The notes beneath the pieces were generated by a model, which saw only the letters and a list, made by a program, of their open reading frames with translations, ran no database searches and was not told the DNA's origin. Shown in pieces: positions 11,301 to 22,299 of a DNA stretch of 64,000 bases. Each line of letters starts with the position of its first letter. The stretch's first letter is position 1. The position numbers and the translations under genes were made by a program. The stretch covers positions 62,001 to 126,000 of the forward strand of contig JAHLKD010000066.1 of the NCBI GenBank assembly GCA_025526935.1, written 5' to 3'. The DNA is from Cladochytrium replicatum. Taxonomy: Eukaryota; Chytridiomycota; Chytridiomycetes; Cladochytriales; Cladochytriaceae.

Positions 11301-12096
11301 TTGAGATGCTCGTTGACATTCATCATCGTTCGTTTGACGAATGCTTGAGATGTTCGTTGACATTCATCATCGTTCGTTTGACGAATGCTTGAGATGTTCG
11401 TTGACATTCATCATCGTTCGTTTGACGAATGCTGTTGTCTGACATTACATCGAGACCCATCGCGTGAGAAGATCGTACACTGGACGTAAAGTCCATCGAC
11501 TGATCGAGACCTTCTGCGGATACAGCTACTGCTTTAGCTCGTTGAGCAATCACATGCGGCGGTTGGTGAGTTCCGACGGTACCAACATCAGCATAGAGAT
11601 AGTATTCCTGTAACCCAATAATGTGTTCATCCTTATCACCATGCGTGAAGATAACCTTGTCTTTGGTGAAACTCACAATGTCCCCGGAGTCTCCAATGAT
11701 ACTACACACTGATGCAAGTGTGTCTTCGAGATCAGGAACATAAAGTGCGTTGTGTATTATCTTAATTCGCCCATTGGGTAAAACTACAGATACATCTCCA
11801 AAACCACAAACTGGAATTATATGACTATCCGCTAGTTCCACTATGTCCTCGTCATTCGTATACGTCAGTGAAGTAAAGGCATGACGATTAGGTGTCATCC
11901 AAACAGTTGCGCCTGTATCAAGCAAACCCACACGATCCTTTGCTTGAACATGTACACGGACAACCTTCTGTGCCGAGTGTGCGTTCACTATCAAAAACAT
12001 ATTTCTGATGTATGTGTCAGCATCTTCATCAACAGAAGTAGGTTGGGTAAGGTCAAAGATTACCTTCTTGGTCAACACCGGTTTGGCGGTAGACTC
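8360..12096 (-). pseudogene. pol: Copia-A Pol (element A2), degenerate
   Basis: Reading the minus strand from 12096 down: end of Gag region, protease (LLDTGATVWMTP near 11900-11930), integrase (RSDSG near 10830), acidic linker, RT (FDIKGAYLN near 9400, HVDDILHF near 9140) and RNase H ending at the stop at 8360. Lesions include a 44-bp triplication (11301-11432), frameshifts near 10985, 10700, 9536 and 9075, a stop in the linker near 9831, and a deletion of about 250-280 bp near 8662 that removes the first RNase H Asp and part of that domain. Gag N-terminus and 5' LTR are absent: at 12096 the coding sequence stops where a Copia-B LTR begins. Confidence 0.92.
11301..11432. repeat. Three tandem 44-bp units inside A2 pol
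   Basis: Units begin at 11301, 11345 and 11389 and each end GACGAATGC. Intact Copia-A has one copy. Since 44 is not a multiple of three, each added unit shifts the frame. Confidence 0.95.
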
Positions 12097-12319
12097 TGTC
12101 GAAGTTTGGTTTGAGGGCGATGTGATTTGATCAGTTTAAGTGCTGCTGATCTGGGACTTGCGCTAGAGATAGTCCTCAGGTTGATCTGTGAGTGTGCAGA
12201 GTTTCGTGTTTCTCCAATCACGCTCTTGCGCCACAGCCACCCGAAATCTCATATCGCCACACGCTCTTTGAATTGTGCAAACAATTCAAATATACTGTTG
12301 TTTCGGCTTTAATAATTAA
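12097..12319 (-). repeat. Copia-B LTR fragment (CA-side 223 bp of B2's 3' LTR)
   Basis: Begins TGTCGAAG (complement of the LTR end) and matches the Copia-B LTR to AATTAACCTG, where it is joined to B2 pol. The U3 side, RNase H and RT of B2 were lost in the same deletion. Confidence 0.93.
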
Positions 12320-15300
12320 CCTGTTTTGGGAATACTTCTCAAGTGTCCTTGAGGTATAGGAACGTCGGGTGTACTCGATTTTGCTTTCTCATTTACATTG
12401 ACATTGGGGATATTACGCCTCAACAAGGGATGTCTTTGCTGGGGATGAAATCTGTTTGTTGGAGTAACCATAACTTGTTTGCCTTTAAGTTTGCGACGTT
12501 TGGCTTTGTGTGCAACAAATCCATAATCGTTGTCATCATCTTCACCAATCCATTGTGAATCTTCCAAATCACTTTGGGAATCATCTTCATTTTGTTGTTG
12601 TACGTGTTGTACAGAAAGTGGTACATAAATGTCATCGTTCATGTTTAACGAATGGTTATAGTCGTTGGTGGTATCGTGCTCGTCATCAACATTTGAATCA
12701 TGTTGGGACATAGGAGTAACATGCATTTGTGAGATATCCATTCGATGATAAAATCGTTGGTTGGGATCCAACTCCTCATCAGATGAGGTGTTAGCGCTAT
12801 CATCAGAATCTGAGTCTGTAGTATTGTCATTATCGCTATTCATATCAGGTAAATTTGAAATATCAAAATGTTGACCCTGAGGAATAGGATAGTGTTTGGT
12901 GAGGTCATTTAAAGTTTGTGATGTTGGGTTTAAGCCAACAAATACTCCCTCATGAAAAGTAAAATGAAAATATTCGCTTATGCGTTTGGTATTAAGATTC
13001 AAAGCATGAATGATTTTCATATCTTCACCCTTATAACCCAGAAATAGTCCTAGCTCTGACTTCTCTGATACTTTGCGACTAGACCTTTGTTCTGGAGAAA
13101 TCCAGAGACTAACCAGGGTACCAAAGGTGTGAATGATTGCCGGATCAATCAGCTTGTCAAAGTAAACAGTATGTGGTACATTCTTAGTTCTAGAATGGTA
13201 AACACAATTTTTGACAGTCGCAGCATAAAGGATGGCAAATTTGATGAACTGTAAAGTATGTGGAAGACCAGCTGTTTTCAGCATAGACTTGTACATCTCT
13301 TTCATTGAACGGACATTCCGTTCAGCAAGACCATTTAGCTCTTTGACTGATGCAGGTGAAGGATGGGCATGTATGCGTGGTACCTTGTTACTGCACCAAG
13401 TCAAGAATTGGTTTGACAATAGTTCTCCAGAATCGGATCTCACTTCATAGACGTGAAGTGGCAGAAATCTATTTTCAACATCTGCGATGTGTCTTAGCAT
13501 ACTATCAGAGGCTTCGCTCTTTCGTTGCAAGAAGTAGATTGTGATGTGAGGACTGTATTCATCTACGATAATCTGCCAGTGACCTATTGTTTTGCCATTT
13601 CGGACAATTGGTACTGCATCAGTATGTAGGCGATATAATTTCCTCAGTGCTGGACTTAGCGTTGAGTAAATTGGAGTTTGTACAGCCTTAGTCTGATTGC
13701 AAATTATGCAGTTCTGTAAAATAGACGAGTTAACAAAATCAAGTGCATCACTCCTGACTTTGGGCGGTTTCTTTCCCAGAGAATGTAAAGTTTGCAGGAT
13801 TTTCCGCAAATGTATGTGACCAAATTGCCGGTGTAATCTAGCTAATTTGTTGATGGTCACAGCTGAAACGTTGTTTACTCCATTATCAGCCATTGTTTGG
13901 GAGTATAGACTTAATGTTGCAGATGAAGCTCCGTCTAAAACTTCACCCCCGTAATTTCTAGTTTTGTTAGAATCTTTTGGGAAAACATTGTTGTCCTTCA
14001 CTGTGTCAAACCTTACACCAGACGTGGTTGTCTGCTGCTCTTGGGCAGTGTTTGTAGTGGTACCAGGTAAAACATTCTGTTTGCCAACAGAGAGTGCAGA
14101 ATTAGAAAGATTCGTCAAAATAGCTGCACCTATTTTGGAAGAGTGTTTAAGTAATGGATTAGTGGTATCCAAACTTCCATGAAGATAATATAAACCTCCA
14201 CGTCTTAAACCAATGGTAACACATTGTTCAGTTCTTTTGTTTGACAAATAGACTTTGTCTTTGGTGAAACTGACTATATCACCTTCATCCCCGATGATGC
14301 TATAGACAGATATAAGGGTATCCTCTAAATCGGGAACAAAAAGTGTGTTTTGAATGTGTTTTATTGAACCATTTGACAAAACAAGTGCAATATCTCCATA
14401 GCCTTTAATAGGAATGAATGGGATGATTGTCTGCCAAGTAAACATCTCCTGCATCATTAACGTAAAATAAATTCTTGAATGCATGTCTGTCTGGAGTCAT
14501 CCAAGCAGTAGCACCAGAGTCAATCAAACCGAGAGGTTTGGCATTTACGTGTAGATTGCAGTTGGTACTCTTCAATGCTGTGATAATAGAGGGATGTGTA
14601 AAATCCACAATATTATTAGCTTTGAATATTGAAGAGAAGGATTTGATGGATTGTACCTTTCTGGAAGGTTCTGATTCCTGAGAATCGATATCCATGTTCT
14701 GGGATGTTGAGGAGGAAGCACGAGATGCTTTTATCGGTTTCCATTCCTCATCATTCAAACTTTTGGCTAGTTTGCGTTTCCTGCAGAAATTCTGCGTGTG
14801 GCCAGATTTGCCACAGAAATCGCAAGAGAATTTGTTGTTCTTCGCATCCTTTGATATTGATGCGGCACGATTGTTTGCAGTCTTACTGTTGGCATTTCCT
14901 TTATGTGCGGAAGCATGTTTCTCAATGGCATTTCCTTTATGTGAGGAAGCATGTTTCTCAATGGCATTTCCTTTATGTGAGGAAGCATGTTTCTCAATCA
15001 AATATTTGAGTTGTTTACACTCTGCAGAAGAATGAGAAGAGTTGGGATGTAAAACACAAACCTCATGAGCAGCATGAGCTTTCGGTAGTCTTTTGGTCTT
15101 TGCTCGCATGGCTTTGCCTTTGATTTGAGGTGAATCTGAAGGAGTGTAATCGCGAGTTACATCCATTTGAATGATTTCTCTCATCTCAGCAAGTAAGTTC
15201 TGCATTGTTCTCAGGTAATGGTGTTCTGATTGTATCTTCTGACCAGAATCATCCTCATCATCAAGTAGATCAGGTTCATACTTTGTGAAAGTGTCCATTG

Positions 15301-16018
15301 AGATGTCTCTGAGTAAAATCGAAAAGGATTGTAGATTGATATCAGGTTCACTGATCTTTGAGCAAACTCGAGTGAGATGTTCGTGAATAACAGCTTCAGC
15401 TGGTTGGGTTGAAAGCTTTTCCTCGGTGAGTTGAATCAGCTCAGCAATGAATGATTTGACTTCAAGTGCATCTTCACCGTTGGAGCAAGCTAGAGCTTTG
15501 AAACGGTCTTCCCAATGGCGGCTCTCAAAAGTCTTCTGCCGTTTAGCTGCGTAAATTTCGCGTAAAGCAGCAACTCGATCAACGGCATTCTGATGTTTTT
15601 GCACTAAATTGATGTCGACCTCCGGAAAACAATCGGCAAGACAACTGTTTGCAATGTTGTTGTGTCCTTGAGATCGTTCGTACATCTGTAATTCAGCGCA
15701 ATATGATTGCAATCGTCGATGATTGTCGTTCACAATTGCGTTGTACTCTTTCAACGCTACGTCGTACTCTTTAACGGCATAATCAAAGTCATTTGTTGTG
15801 TCGTATTCTTCGAGTGCAGATGGTCGTTCAGGCCGTTCAGGCTCCTCTTCTTTCACAAAGTCTTCTGGCTTTGGGTAGGGCGGCTTTGTGAGCAAAGTTC
15901 CAGCTTCTCCTTTCGAGTTTGCATAATTCCGAACGATCTTCATGTATTTATCGAACTCCCCAAGCGTTTGCCCAGCGAACGGCCTTGGTTTTCCGTCGCG
16001 GGTGTCGTTCTTAGGCAT
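12320..16018 (-). pseudogene. gag-pol: Copia-B Gag-protease-integrase (element B2), RT and RNase H deleted
   Basis: The start is taken at the ATG at 16018 (MPKND). Gag runs to a CCHC zinc knuckle CDFCGKSGHTQNFC (about 14790-14830). Protease is LIDSGATAWMTP (about 14490-14520). Integrase shows the HHCC finger (LARLHRQFGHIHL, CIICNQTK), then VDEYSPH, RSDSGELL and GLAERNV, the expected D, D, E positions. The acidic linker follows and the frame ends at a stop near 12316, supplied by the fused LTR fragment. A 4-base ATTC insertion near 14413-14416 breaks the frame between protease and integrase; the same insertion is in B3 (about 31200). A 36-bp unit in late Gag is triplicated. No RT or RNase H remains. 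Confidence 0.93.
14891..14998. repeat. Three tandem 36-bp units in B2 gag
   Basis: Each unit encodes EKHASSHKGNAI on the minus strand (one has a Ser-to-Ala change). Other Copia-B copies (near 30690 and 42160) have a single unit. The frame is kept. Confidence 0.95.
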
Positions 16019-16078
16019 ACTGTAAGCGTTGGAGATCTGGTGTCGATCGGGGGAAGCGCCTTGTGGCAATAACTATTG

Positions 16079-16758
16079 TGTCGAAGTTTGGTTTGAGGGC
16101 GATGTGATTTGATCAGTTTTAGTGCTGCTGATCTGGGACTTGCGCTAGAGATAGTCCTCAGGTTGATCTGTGTATGTGCAGAGTTTCGTGTTTTCCAATC
16201 ACGCTCTTGCGCCACAGCCACCCGAAATCTCATATCGCCACACGCTCTTTGAATTGTGCAAACAATTCAAATATACTGTCGTTTCGGCTTTTATAATTAA
16301 CCTGTGGCTATAGATATATGGAAATATCTAATATAAACATTATTCTCTCGAATAGAGAGATATAGATCCCAGTGATCGTTCACAATAACCATTGTGAGCA
16401 GAACATGAAGATTAGTTATAATCTTGTCTACAATGACATGTTCTCTATGAGAAATAAGTGTGTAGTACCTTGCATTAATATCATACGAGATGTACTCGAG
16501 TATGATATAACTGTCAGCAGCAAACTGATTAGCATCACATTCTTTCTCAAACGCGTGATCACTCTCAGAACTCTACTAGATTCCAATGAGTAAAGGAGGA
16601 TGTCTTCATGACCAATAGTTAGAAATGCCAGTTCTTTCATGTAATGTATGATTACGCATGAACTTGTCCCAGACGTCTCTGGTAAGGCTATTTCCCCTCA
16701 GTGTCGGTAGTGGATGAAGACTGGAGTAGCTAGTTCCATTTATGTGCATGCATCAACA
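16079..16758 (-). repeat. Copia-B LTR (5' LTR of B2)
   Basis: 680 bp, TGTCGAAG to CATCAACA on the plus strand. It is preceded by TAACTATTG, the complement of the post-LTR motif. Its TG end is joined directly to the interior of a Copia-A LTR at 16759, with no matching 5-bp duplication at the other B2 end. Confidence 0.95.
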
Positions 16759-16890
16759 ACACACAAGGAGCATTCTCTTGCGCTAGCACTTGTGACTCGC
16801 AATCTTCTTTATTCATCTCTTAGCAACATTAACCCGTGAATTAACAACACACACACAACCTGAGGATCCAGACCACAGCTTTGTTCAACA
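16759..16890 (+). repeat. Copia-A LTR, 3' 132 bp (A3)
   Basis: Matches the Copia-A LTR from ACACACAAGGAGC to the TTCAACA end, then continues into the normal gag leader. The U3 part was removed or separated by B2. Confidence 0.95.
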
Positions 16891-16941
16891 CAATAGTTAC
16901 GAATCGTTGCTTAACACATTTCTTTGGGCAACAACGACAAG

Positions 16942-19900
16942 ATGGGTTCAGGATCGAATGACGCCACATCTTCGCGGCCGAAGCCATTCACCGGTAAAAC
17001 GCTGCAGGATTTCGATCTGTTCATGGAACAAGTGCAGACTTACGCAAACTTACGTGGCGGCGCTGGCACTATGCTTCTCCAAGAACCAATGGCTCTTCCT
17101 GATAGTCCGAATTACGAAGCGGAAGGAAATCGCCCACAGCGTCCGATAGTCATCGCCGGAGCTGCTGGCGGAGCTGCTAACGAAGCACAAGCACAATGGG
17201 AAGCAGAACTACGTGAACATTTAGCGATCGTCACACACACAACAGTTGCTTACGTACGCAATATCGTGCTGAGATGCAAGATTACCGTGCACAACAAGCG
17301 GACAATAACGTCGCAGTTGGAATTCTATGCAAATGTTTCCCAAAACGCGACATGAATCGAGTCAGAGCTTATGCGTCAGCAAAAGGCAAAGTCGATGGAC
17401 TTCGCCGAATTTTCAGTGCTGGCGGTCAAGCTCCGATCGAATCGTCTATGTGGGAGCAACGGCTGGTAGATCTGAAATGTACAAACGGTCAGTCGGCAGA
17501 AAGCGTTCAGCAGTTTGTGACCGACCTCACTGAGTTGTTCGAACTCAAACTGAACTCTTTACCGGACGAACTCGTAATCAAGGATCTACTAAACCGGTTA
17601 GTCGCAAAAATCACGATGCAGACAATTGAACTACGGACCCTCGTACCTTTTCTTGGAAAAATGATCACTTCTGCGTATGCCGAATGGGAACCGGCGTTAA
17701 TACAAGATCCAATTGATGCTGCAAATCCGAATGCTCCGCGACCATTCCACCAAAAGCCAACGCATTACTTCGAAACAGTGTCAAATATCTTGACCGACCT
17801 CAACCAATTGGTCCAACTCAACGTCACCATGGATGCCGGTGGGCCGAATGGGACAAAGAAGGCCATGAAGGCAAAGGCGAAGAAAGCGAAGGCGAAAGCG
17901 AAAGCCAAGGTTGCGAAGTCGGAGGATATTTGTACCTTGCATCCGAACTCATCTCACACCAATGCTCAATGCCGTAAGCAGGGTGCCTCGGGTGGCTCAG
18001 GCAGTAGCGGTGGGAGTAGCAGTTCCACTCGGACCAGGCAGTCGCAGGACTCCAGGTCGTCCACATCTTCTTCTGCAAAGAAGACAGATCTCACATGCAA
18101 TTTCTGTGGCAAACGAGGACACAAGCAGTCGGCGTGTAAACGCTATCTCACTGCAAAGAGTCTTTGTTTAGACACGGATTTTGGTGCATTCATTGCCAGC
18201 CGTGGCGATGCAGGTGATGATTCGTCGGAGGACGAGTCAACCGCCAAACCGGTGTTGACCAAGAAGGTAATCTTTGACCTTACCCAACCTGCTTCTGTTG
18301 ATGAAGATGCTGACACATACATCGGAAATATGTTTTCGATAGTGAACGCACACTCGGCACAGAAGGTTGTCCGTGTACATGTTCAAGCAAAGGATCGTGT
18401 GGGTTTGCTTGATACAGGCGCAACTGTTTGGATGACACCTAATCGTCATGCCTTTAGTTCACTGACTTACATGAATGACGAGGACGTGGTGGAACTAGCG
18501 GATAGTCATACAATTCCAGTTTGTGGTTTTGGAGATGTATCTGTAGTTTTACCCAATGGGTGAATTAAGATAATACACAACGCACTTTATGTTCCTGATC
18601 TCGAAGACACACTTGCATCGGTGTGTAGTATCATTGGAGACTCCGGGGACATTGTGAGTTTCACCAAAGACAAGGTTATCCTCACGCATGGTGATATACG
18701 GATGAACACGTTATTATTGGGCGACGGGAAAGAGATTTGTACTATCTCTATGCTGATGTTAGTACCGTCGGAACTCACCAACCGCGGCATGTGATTGCTC
18801 AACGAGCTAAAGCAGTAGCGGTATCCGCAGAAGTCTCGATCAGTCGATGGACTTTACGTCCGGTGTACGATCTTCTCACGCGATGGGTCTCGATGTAATG
18901 TCAGACAACAGCATTCGTCAAATGAACGATGATGAATGTCAACGAGCATCTCAAGATACAGTTGGAGTGAGCACCAACTTATCGCCAGTGACAGTACACA
19001 AACTTGCAAAGTTACACCAGCAGTTTGGTCACATCCACTTACGGACGATCTTTCGAACGGCAGAGAAGCTCAACATCAAAATGCCCAAGGTTGAACCGGA
19101 TGCATTCAATCTTGTCAACAAATCAATTATGCAGAATTGTTTGGTCTGTAGTCGCACGAAGCTGAAGCAGAAGCCGATTTATTCTACAATAAGTCGAGCT
19201 CCGAGGAAACTTTTCCGTCTGTTTTCCGATGTCGTACGTTTAATCTACGACGGACAGAAGAAGAGATATTGGCAGATCATTGTCGACGAACAACCTCGTT
19301 TCATCACAATCTACTTCCTGAATCGAACGAGTGATGCGGTGGATAGTATGATTCGACATATCGCTGATGTGGAAAATCGCAATCACCCATTACACGTTGC
19401 TGAACTACGTTCCGATTCAGGATAATTGATTACTAAACGGTTGATCCAATGGTGCAATACCAAGATTCCTCGCATCCGCGTCCACCCAGCTCCTCCGTCA
19501 GTAAAGGAACTCGATGGTCTATCAGAGCGGAATATACAATCGATCAAGTATATGTCGGACGCGATGCTGCTACAAGCTGGACTACCACGAACACTTCAAT
19601 TCGTGCAACTCTCCATCCTATACGCTGCGGTCGTCAAAAACGCTACTTTCCATTCAGCTGCGAATGCGATTCCGTACTGTGCTTACCTTGACAAGCGGAT
19701 AGATTTGGCAACTATCCACGCCTTTGGAACACTCGTTAGTTTGTGGATCTCACACGAACAAAGGTTGGCGCGCAGAATCCGAGACAAGTCTGAACTAGGT
19801 CTGTTTCTCGGATACAAGGGTGAAGACCTGAAGATCGTCATAGCACTCAATTTTCGGACAAACACAATAGGCGAATACTTCCATGTTACGTTCCACGAGG

Positions 19901-21649
19901 GAGTTTTTGTTGGTTATAATCCTACCCGACAATTACTCGACGATCTTACAGTACAATATCCACTGAAGGCCGGGACATATTTCGATGTTGATCAAATACC
20001 AACCGGGGATCAGGGGGTGCAAGAGACGACTGTTGAGTTTGTCTCAGACAATTTCCCGATTTCTACCGTTGCAGACGAAGAAATCGATGAGGATATGAAC
20101 GACGACCCCATATATTACCGCTTAGAAGAAGCCGGTGACATGCATGTTGAAGATTTACATGGACTAGACGATGATGACCCAAACGATGCCGATTACGATC
20201 CAAATGCTGATTTATCGACTCCACAATCCATTACTGAAGAATCTCCGAATTTGTCTTCCGTATCTCCTGTAGAGGAATATGATGCACAACTCGAAAGTGA
20301 TCTTCAATTCATTGGAGAAGATGTCGACGAAGCGTATGCAGCAAGAAAACGAAAACGTCAAGCAAGTGCAAATTTGTCGAACGCCAAAAGGAAACAAAAT
20401 TCCTTGTTTACCCGATCCGTTCCTAATATCGATTGGACCCTGAGGGCCGATTCCTCATATCCAACACAACCAATTGCGAATGGGAATATACGGACTGCAC
20501 CAAAGACTCTTCGTGAGGCTTTATCACGATCCGATGAGGCTCCATTCTGGTTAGCGGCGATGAAGGAGGAAGTCACACAACTAGTCGGCAACAATACTTG
20601 GGCCTAAACGTTTTTACCTGATGGACGGAATTTATTATCGGGCAAATGGGTTTTCACATATAAGCTTGAAGAACATGGCAATACTACTCGATTCAAAGCA
20701 CGTTGGGTCAACGAGGATTTTCACAGATTGAAGGATTGGATTTCGATGAAACCTATTCTCCAGTTACGAAAACGTCCACGATCCGTTTTCTGATTGCATT
20801 AGCAGCATTAGTCGGCATGATAATATTCCAGTTTGATATCAAGGGTGCATATCTCAATGCGATACTGGAAGAAGAGAACTACGTCGAACTCCCTCATGGT
20901 TTCGGACGAGTAGATTTCCGGAATCGACCCATCGTCTGCAGACTTATCAAAAGTCTGTACGGTCTACACCAGGCAGCTCGAGAATGGTACAAAACTCTTT
21001 GGAAACAATATCTCAGTGTTGGTTTCGTGAGGAATATTGCAGACATCTGTCATTTCTGGCAATATAATCCAACAAATAATACCCGCGAACACACTACCGT
21101 TCATGTCGATGATATACTACATTTTCCAACAGATCCAAACGCATATCATTGGTTTCAGACCGATTTGGAAACTTCGTTCACAGTAGGCAGTACTTCGAAG
21201 GCGAAATGGATTCTGAAAATGGAGTTATTGCAGACAACGGAAGGATATTTCCTTAGCAATTCATTGTACGTAAAGAAGATTCTCGAAGAAGCGAATTTAT
21301 GGGGTACCAACATCAAACCGACCAAAACACCGGTGTCAAAATCATATATCTTTGATGAGACCACACCAACACTGTCCGATGCCGAGGCAACACAATTTCG
21401 ATCAATGTTAATGAAGATATCGTACGTGGCGACTAAGACACACGACCGGATATTTCATACGCAGTCAATATTTTGGCACAACATCAGATTGATCCTCGAC
21501 AGTCAGAATCAAAGGCTCTCTATCGATTACAACGATATTTACTCAGTACTTGGGATTACGGTTTACACTATACACGGACTGGTATCACGTCTCCGATGCT
21601 AAGACCCGACGGTCTCTACATGTTTGATTCGGCTAACAACCCACAAGGT
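16942..21649 (+). pseudogene. gag-pol: Copia-A Gag-Pol (element A3), degenerate
   Basis: Colinear with the intact 22300 frame from MGSGSND through Gag, zinc knuckle (CNFCGKRGHKQSAC, about 18094-18135), protease, integrase, linker, RT and the start of RNase H. Lesions seen: a CA dinucleotide gain near 17236, a TGA at 18561-18563 (CGA to TGA), a 2-base gain near 18695, a 1-base loss near 18833, TAA at 19423-19425 and TAA at 20605-20607 (both replacing GAA), a frameshift near 20708, and a 2-base gain near 21441. The catalytic HVDDILHF is still readable near 21103-21126. The element is cut at 21649, inside RNase H, by the TG end of A4. Confidence 0.95.
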
Positions 21650-22248
21650 TGTTAAGTATTTCGATTGATGGACTTGGCCAATCCAGTCATTGATAGTACA
21701 AAAACACAAACGCCCGATATACAGAAATGTCACTCTTCACTGAGCAACATTTCTAACTATTGAACTAAAGCATATAGATGATGATCTATTACGAGTTTGG
21801 ATACCTCCGGTTATTTCTTCATGGGCTATATTTATTGCAGCCATAGGTATAGTAAACTGTCATTACTTTTCTATCATCCACTTGTAGAAGTGAAGCCCGG
21901 ATCAGATCACAGCAAAGGTTTACATATGATTAACGCGTTCGTGGGAATCATGTGTGAGAACAATCCTGTTGAGGAGAGCTAGATCTCACGCACAGCTTAG
22001 CATGATTATGCTTTGCTACGCCTGTGAGAAGAAGAGTCAAACCTTATCGCTTCGATCCAGATCTTCCGGAAGGAAAAGCCAAAACGACAGTACACTTATT
22101 TAAGGAGCCTGTGGCGATACACACAAGGAGCATTCTCTTGCGCTAGTACTTGTGACTCGCAATCTTCTTTATTCATCTCTTAGAAACATTAACCCGTGAA
22201 TTAGCAACACACACAACCTGAGGATCCAGACCACAGCTTTGTTCAACA
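21650..22248 (+). repeat. Copia-A 5' LTR of A4
   Basis: 599 bp, TGTTAAG...TTCAACA. It differs from the 3' LTR at three positions that I can find (in CCGGTT/CCAGTT, GGGCTAT/GGGTTAT and CTTTGCTAC/CTTCGCTAC contexts). Confidence 0.97.
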
Positions 22249-22299
22249 CAATAGTTACGAATCGTTGCTTAACACATTTCTTTGGACAACAACGACAAG
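22249..22299 (+). promoter_or_regulatory. Leader with conserved post-LTR motif CAATAGTTA
   Basis: CAATAGTTA (22249-22257) directly follows the LTR, where a primer-binding site is expected. The same nine bases follow the Copia-B LTR (29609-29617), although the following bases differ. They are the exact complement of TAACTATTG in U3 of both families. I do not recognise a tRNA 3' end in it (no TGG start). Confidence 0.6.

Noticed and set aside
14891-14998. CRISPR-like direct repeats
   Set aside because: Units are contiguous with no spacers and encode repeated Gag residues.
12092-16763. 5-bp target duplication for B2
   Set aside because: GACTC on the left and ACACA on the right do not match; the flanks are different parts of Copia-A in opposite orientation.
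18561-20607. Repeat-induced point mutation (RIP) as the cause of stops in A3
   Set aside because: Stops include GAA to TAA changes and many indels, not a dominant C-to-T pattern at CpA. Nearby copies remain intact and nearly identical.
22249-22270. Conventional tRNA primer-binding site for Copia-A or Copia-B
   Set aside because: No TGG-initial match to a tRNA 3' end, and no convincing match to an initiator-tRNA anticodon half of the Drosophila copia type. Recorded as an unassigned motif instead.
22282-22299. Upstream extension of the Copia-A frame to a TTG at 22282 (and 46121, 50896, 16924; TTG at 29618 for Copia-B)
   Set aside because: The first ATG lies 18 codon-frame bases further in (22300) for Copia-A and 51 bases in (29669) for Copia-B, and follows the leader in every copy. 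TTG starts are not expected for a eukaryotic mRNA.
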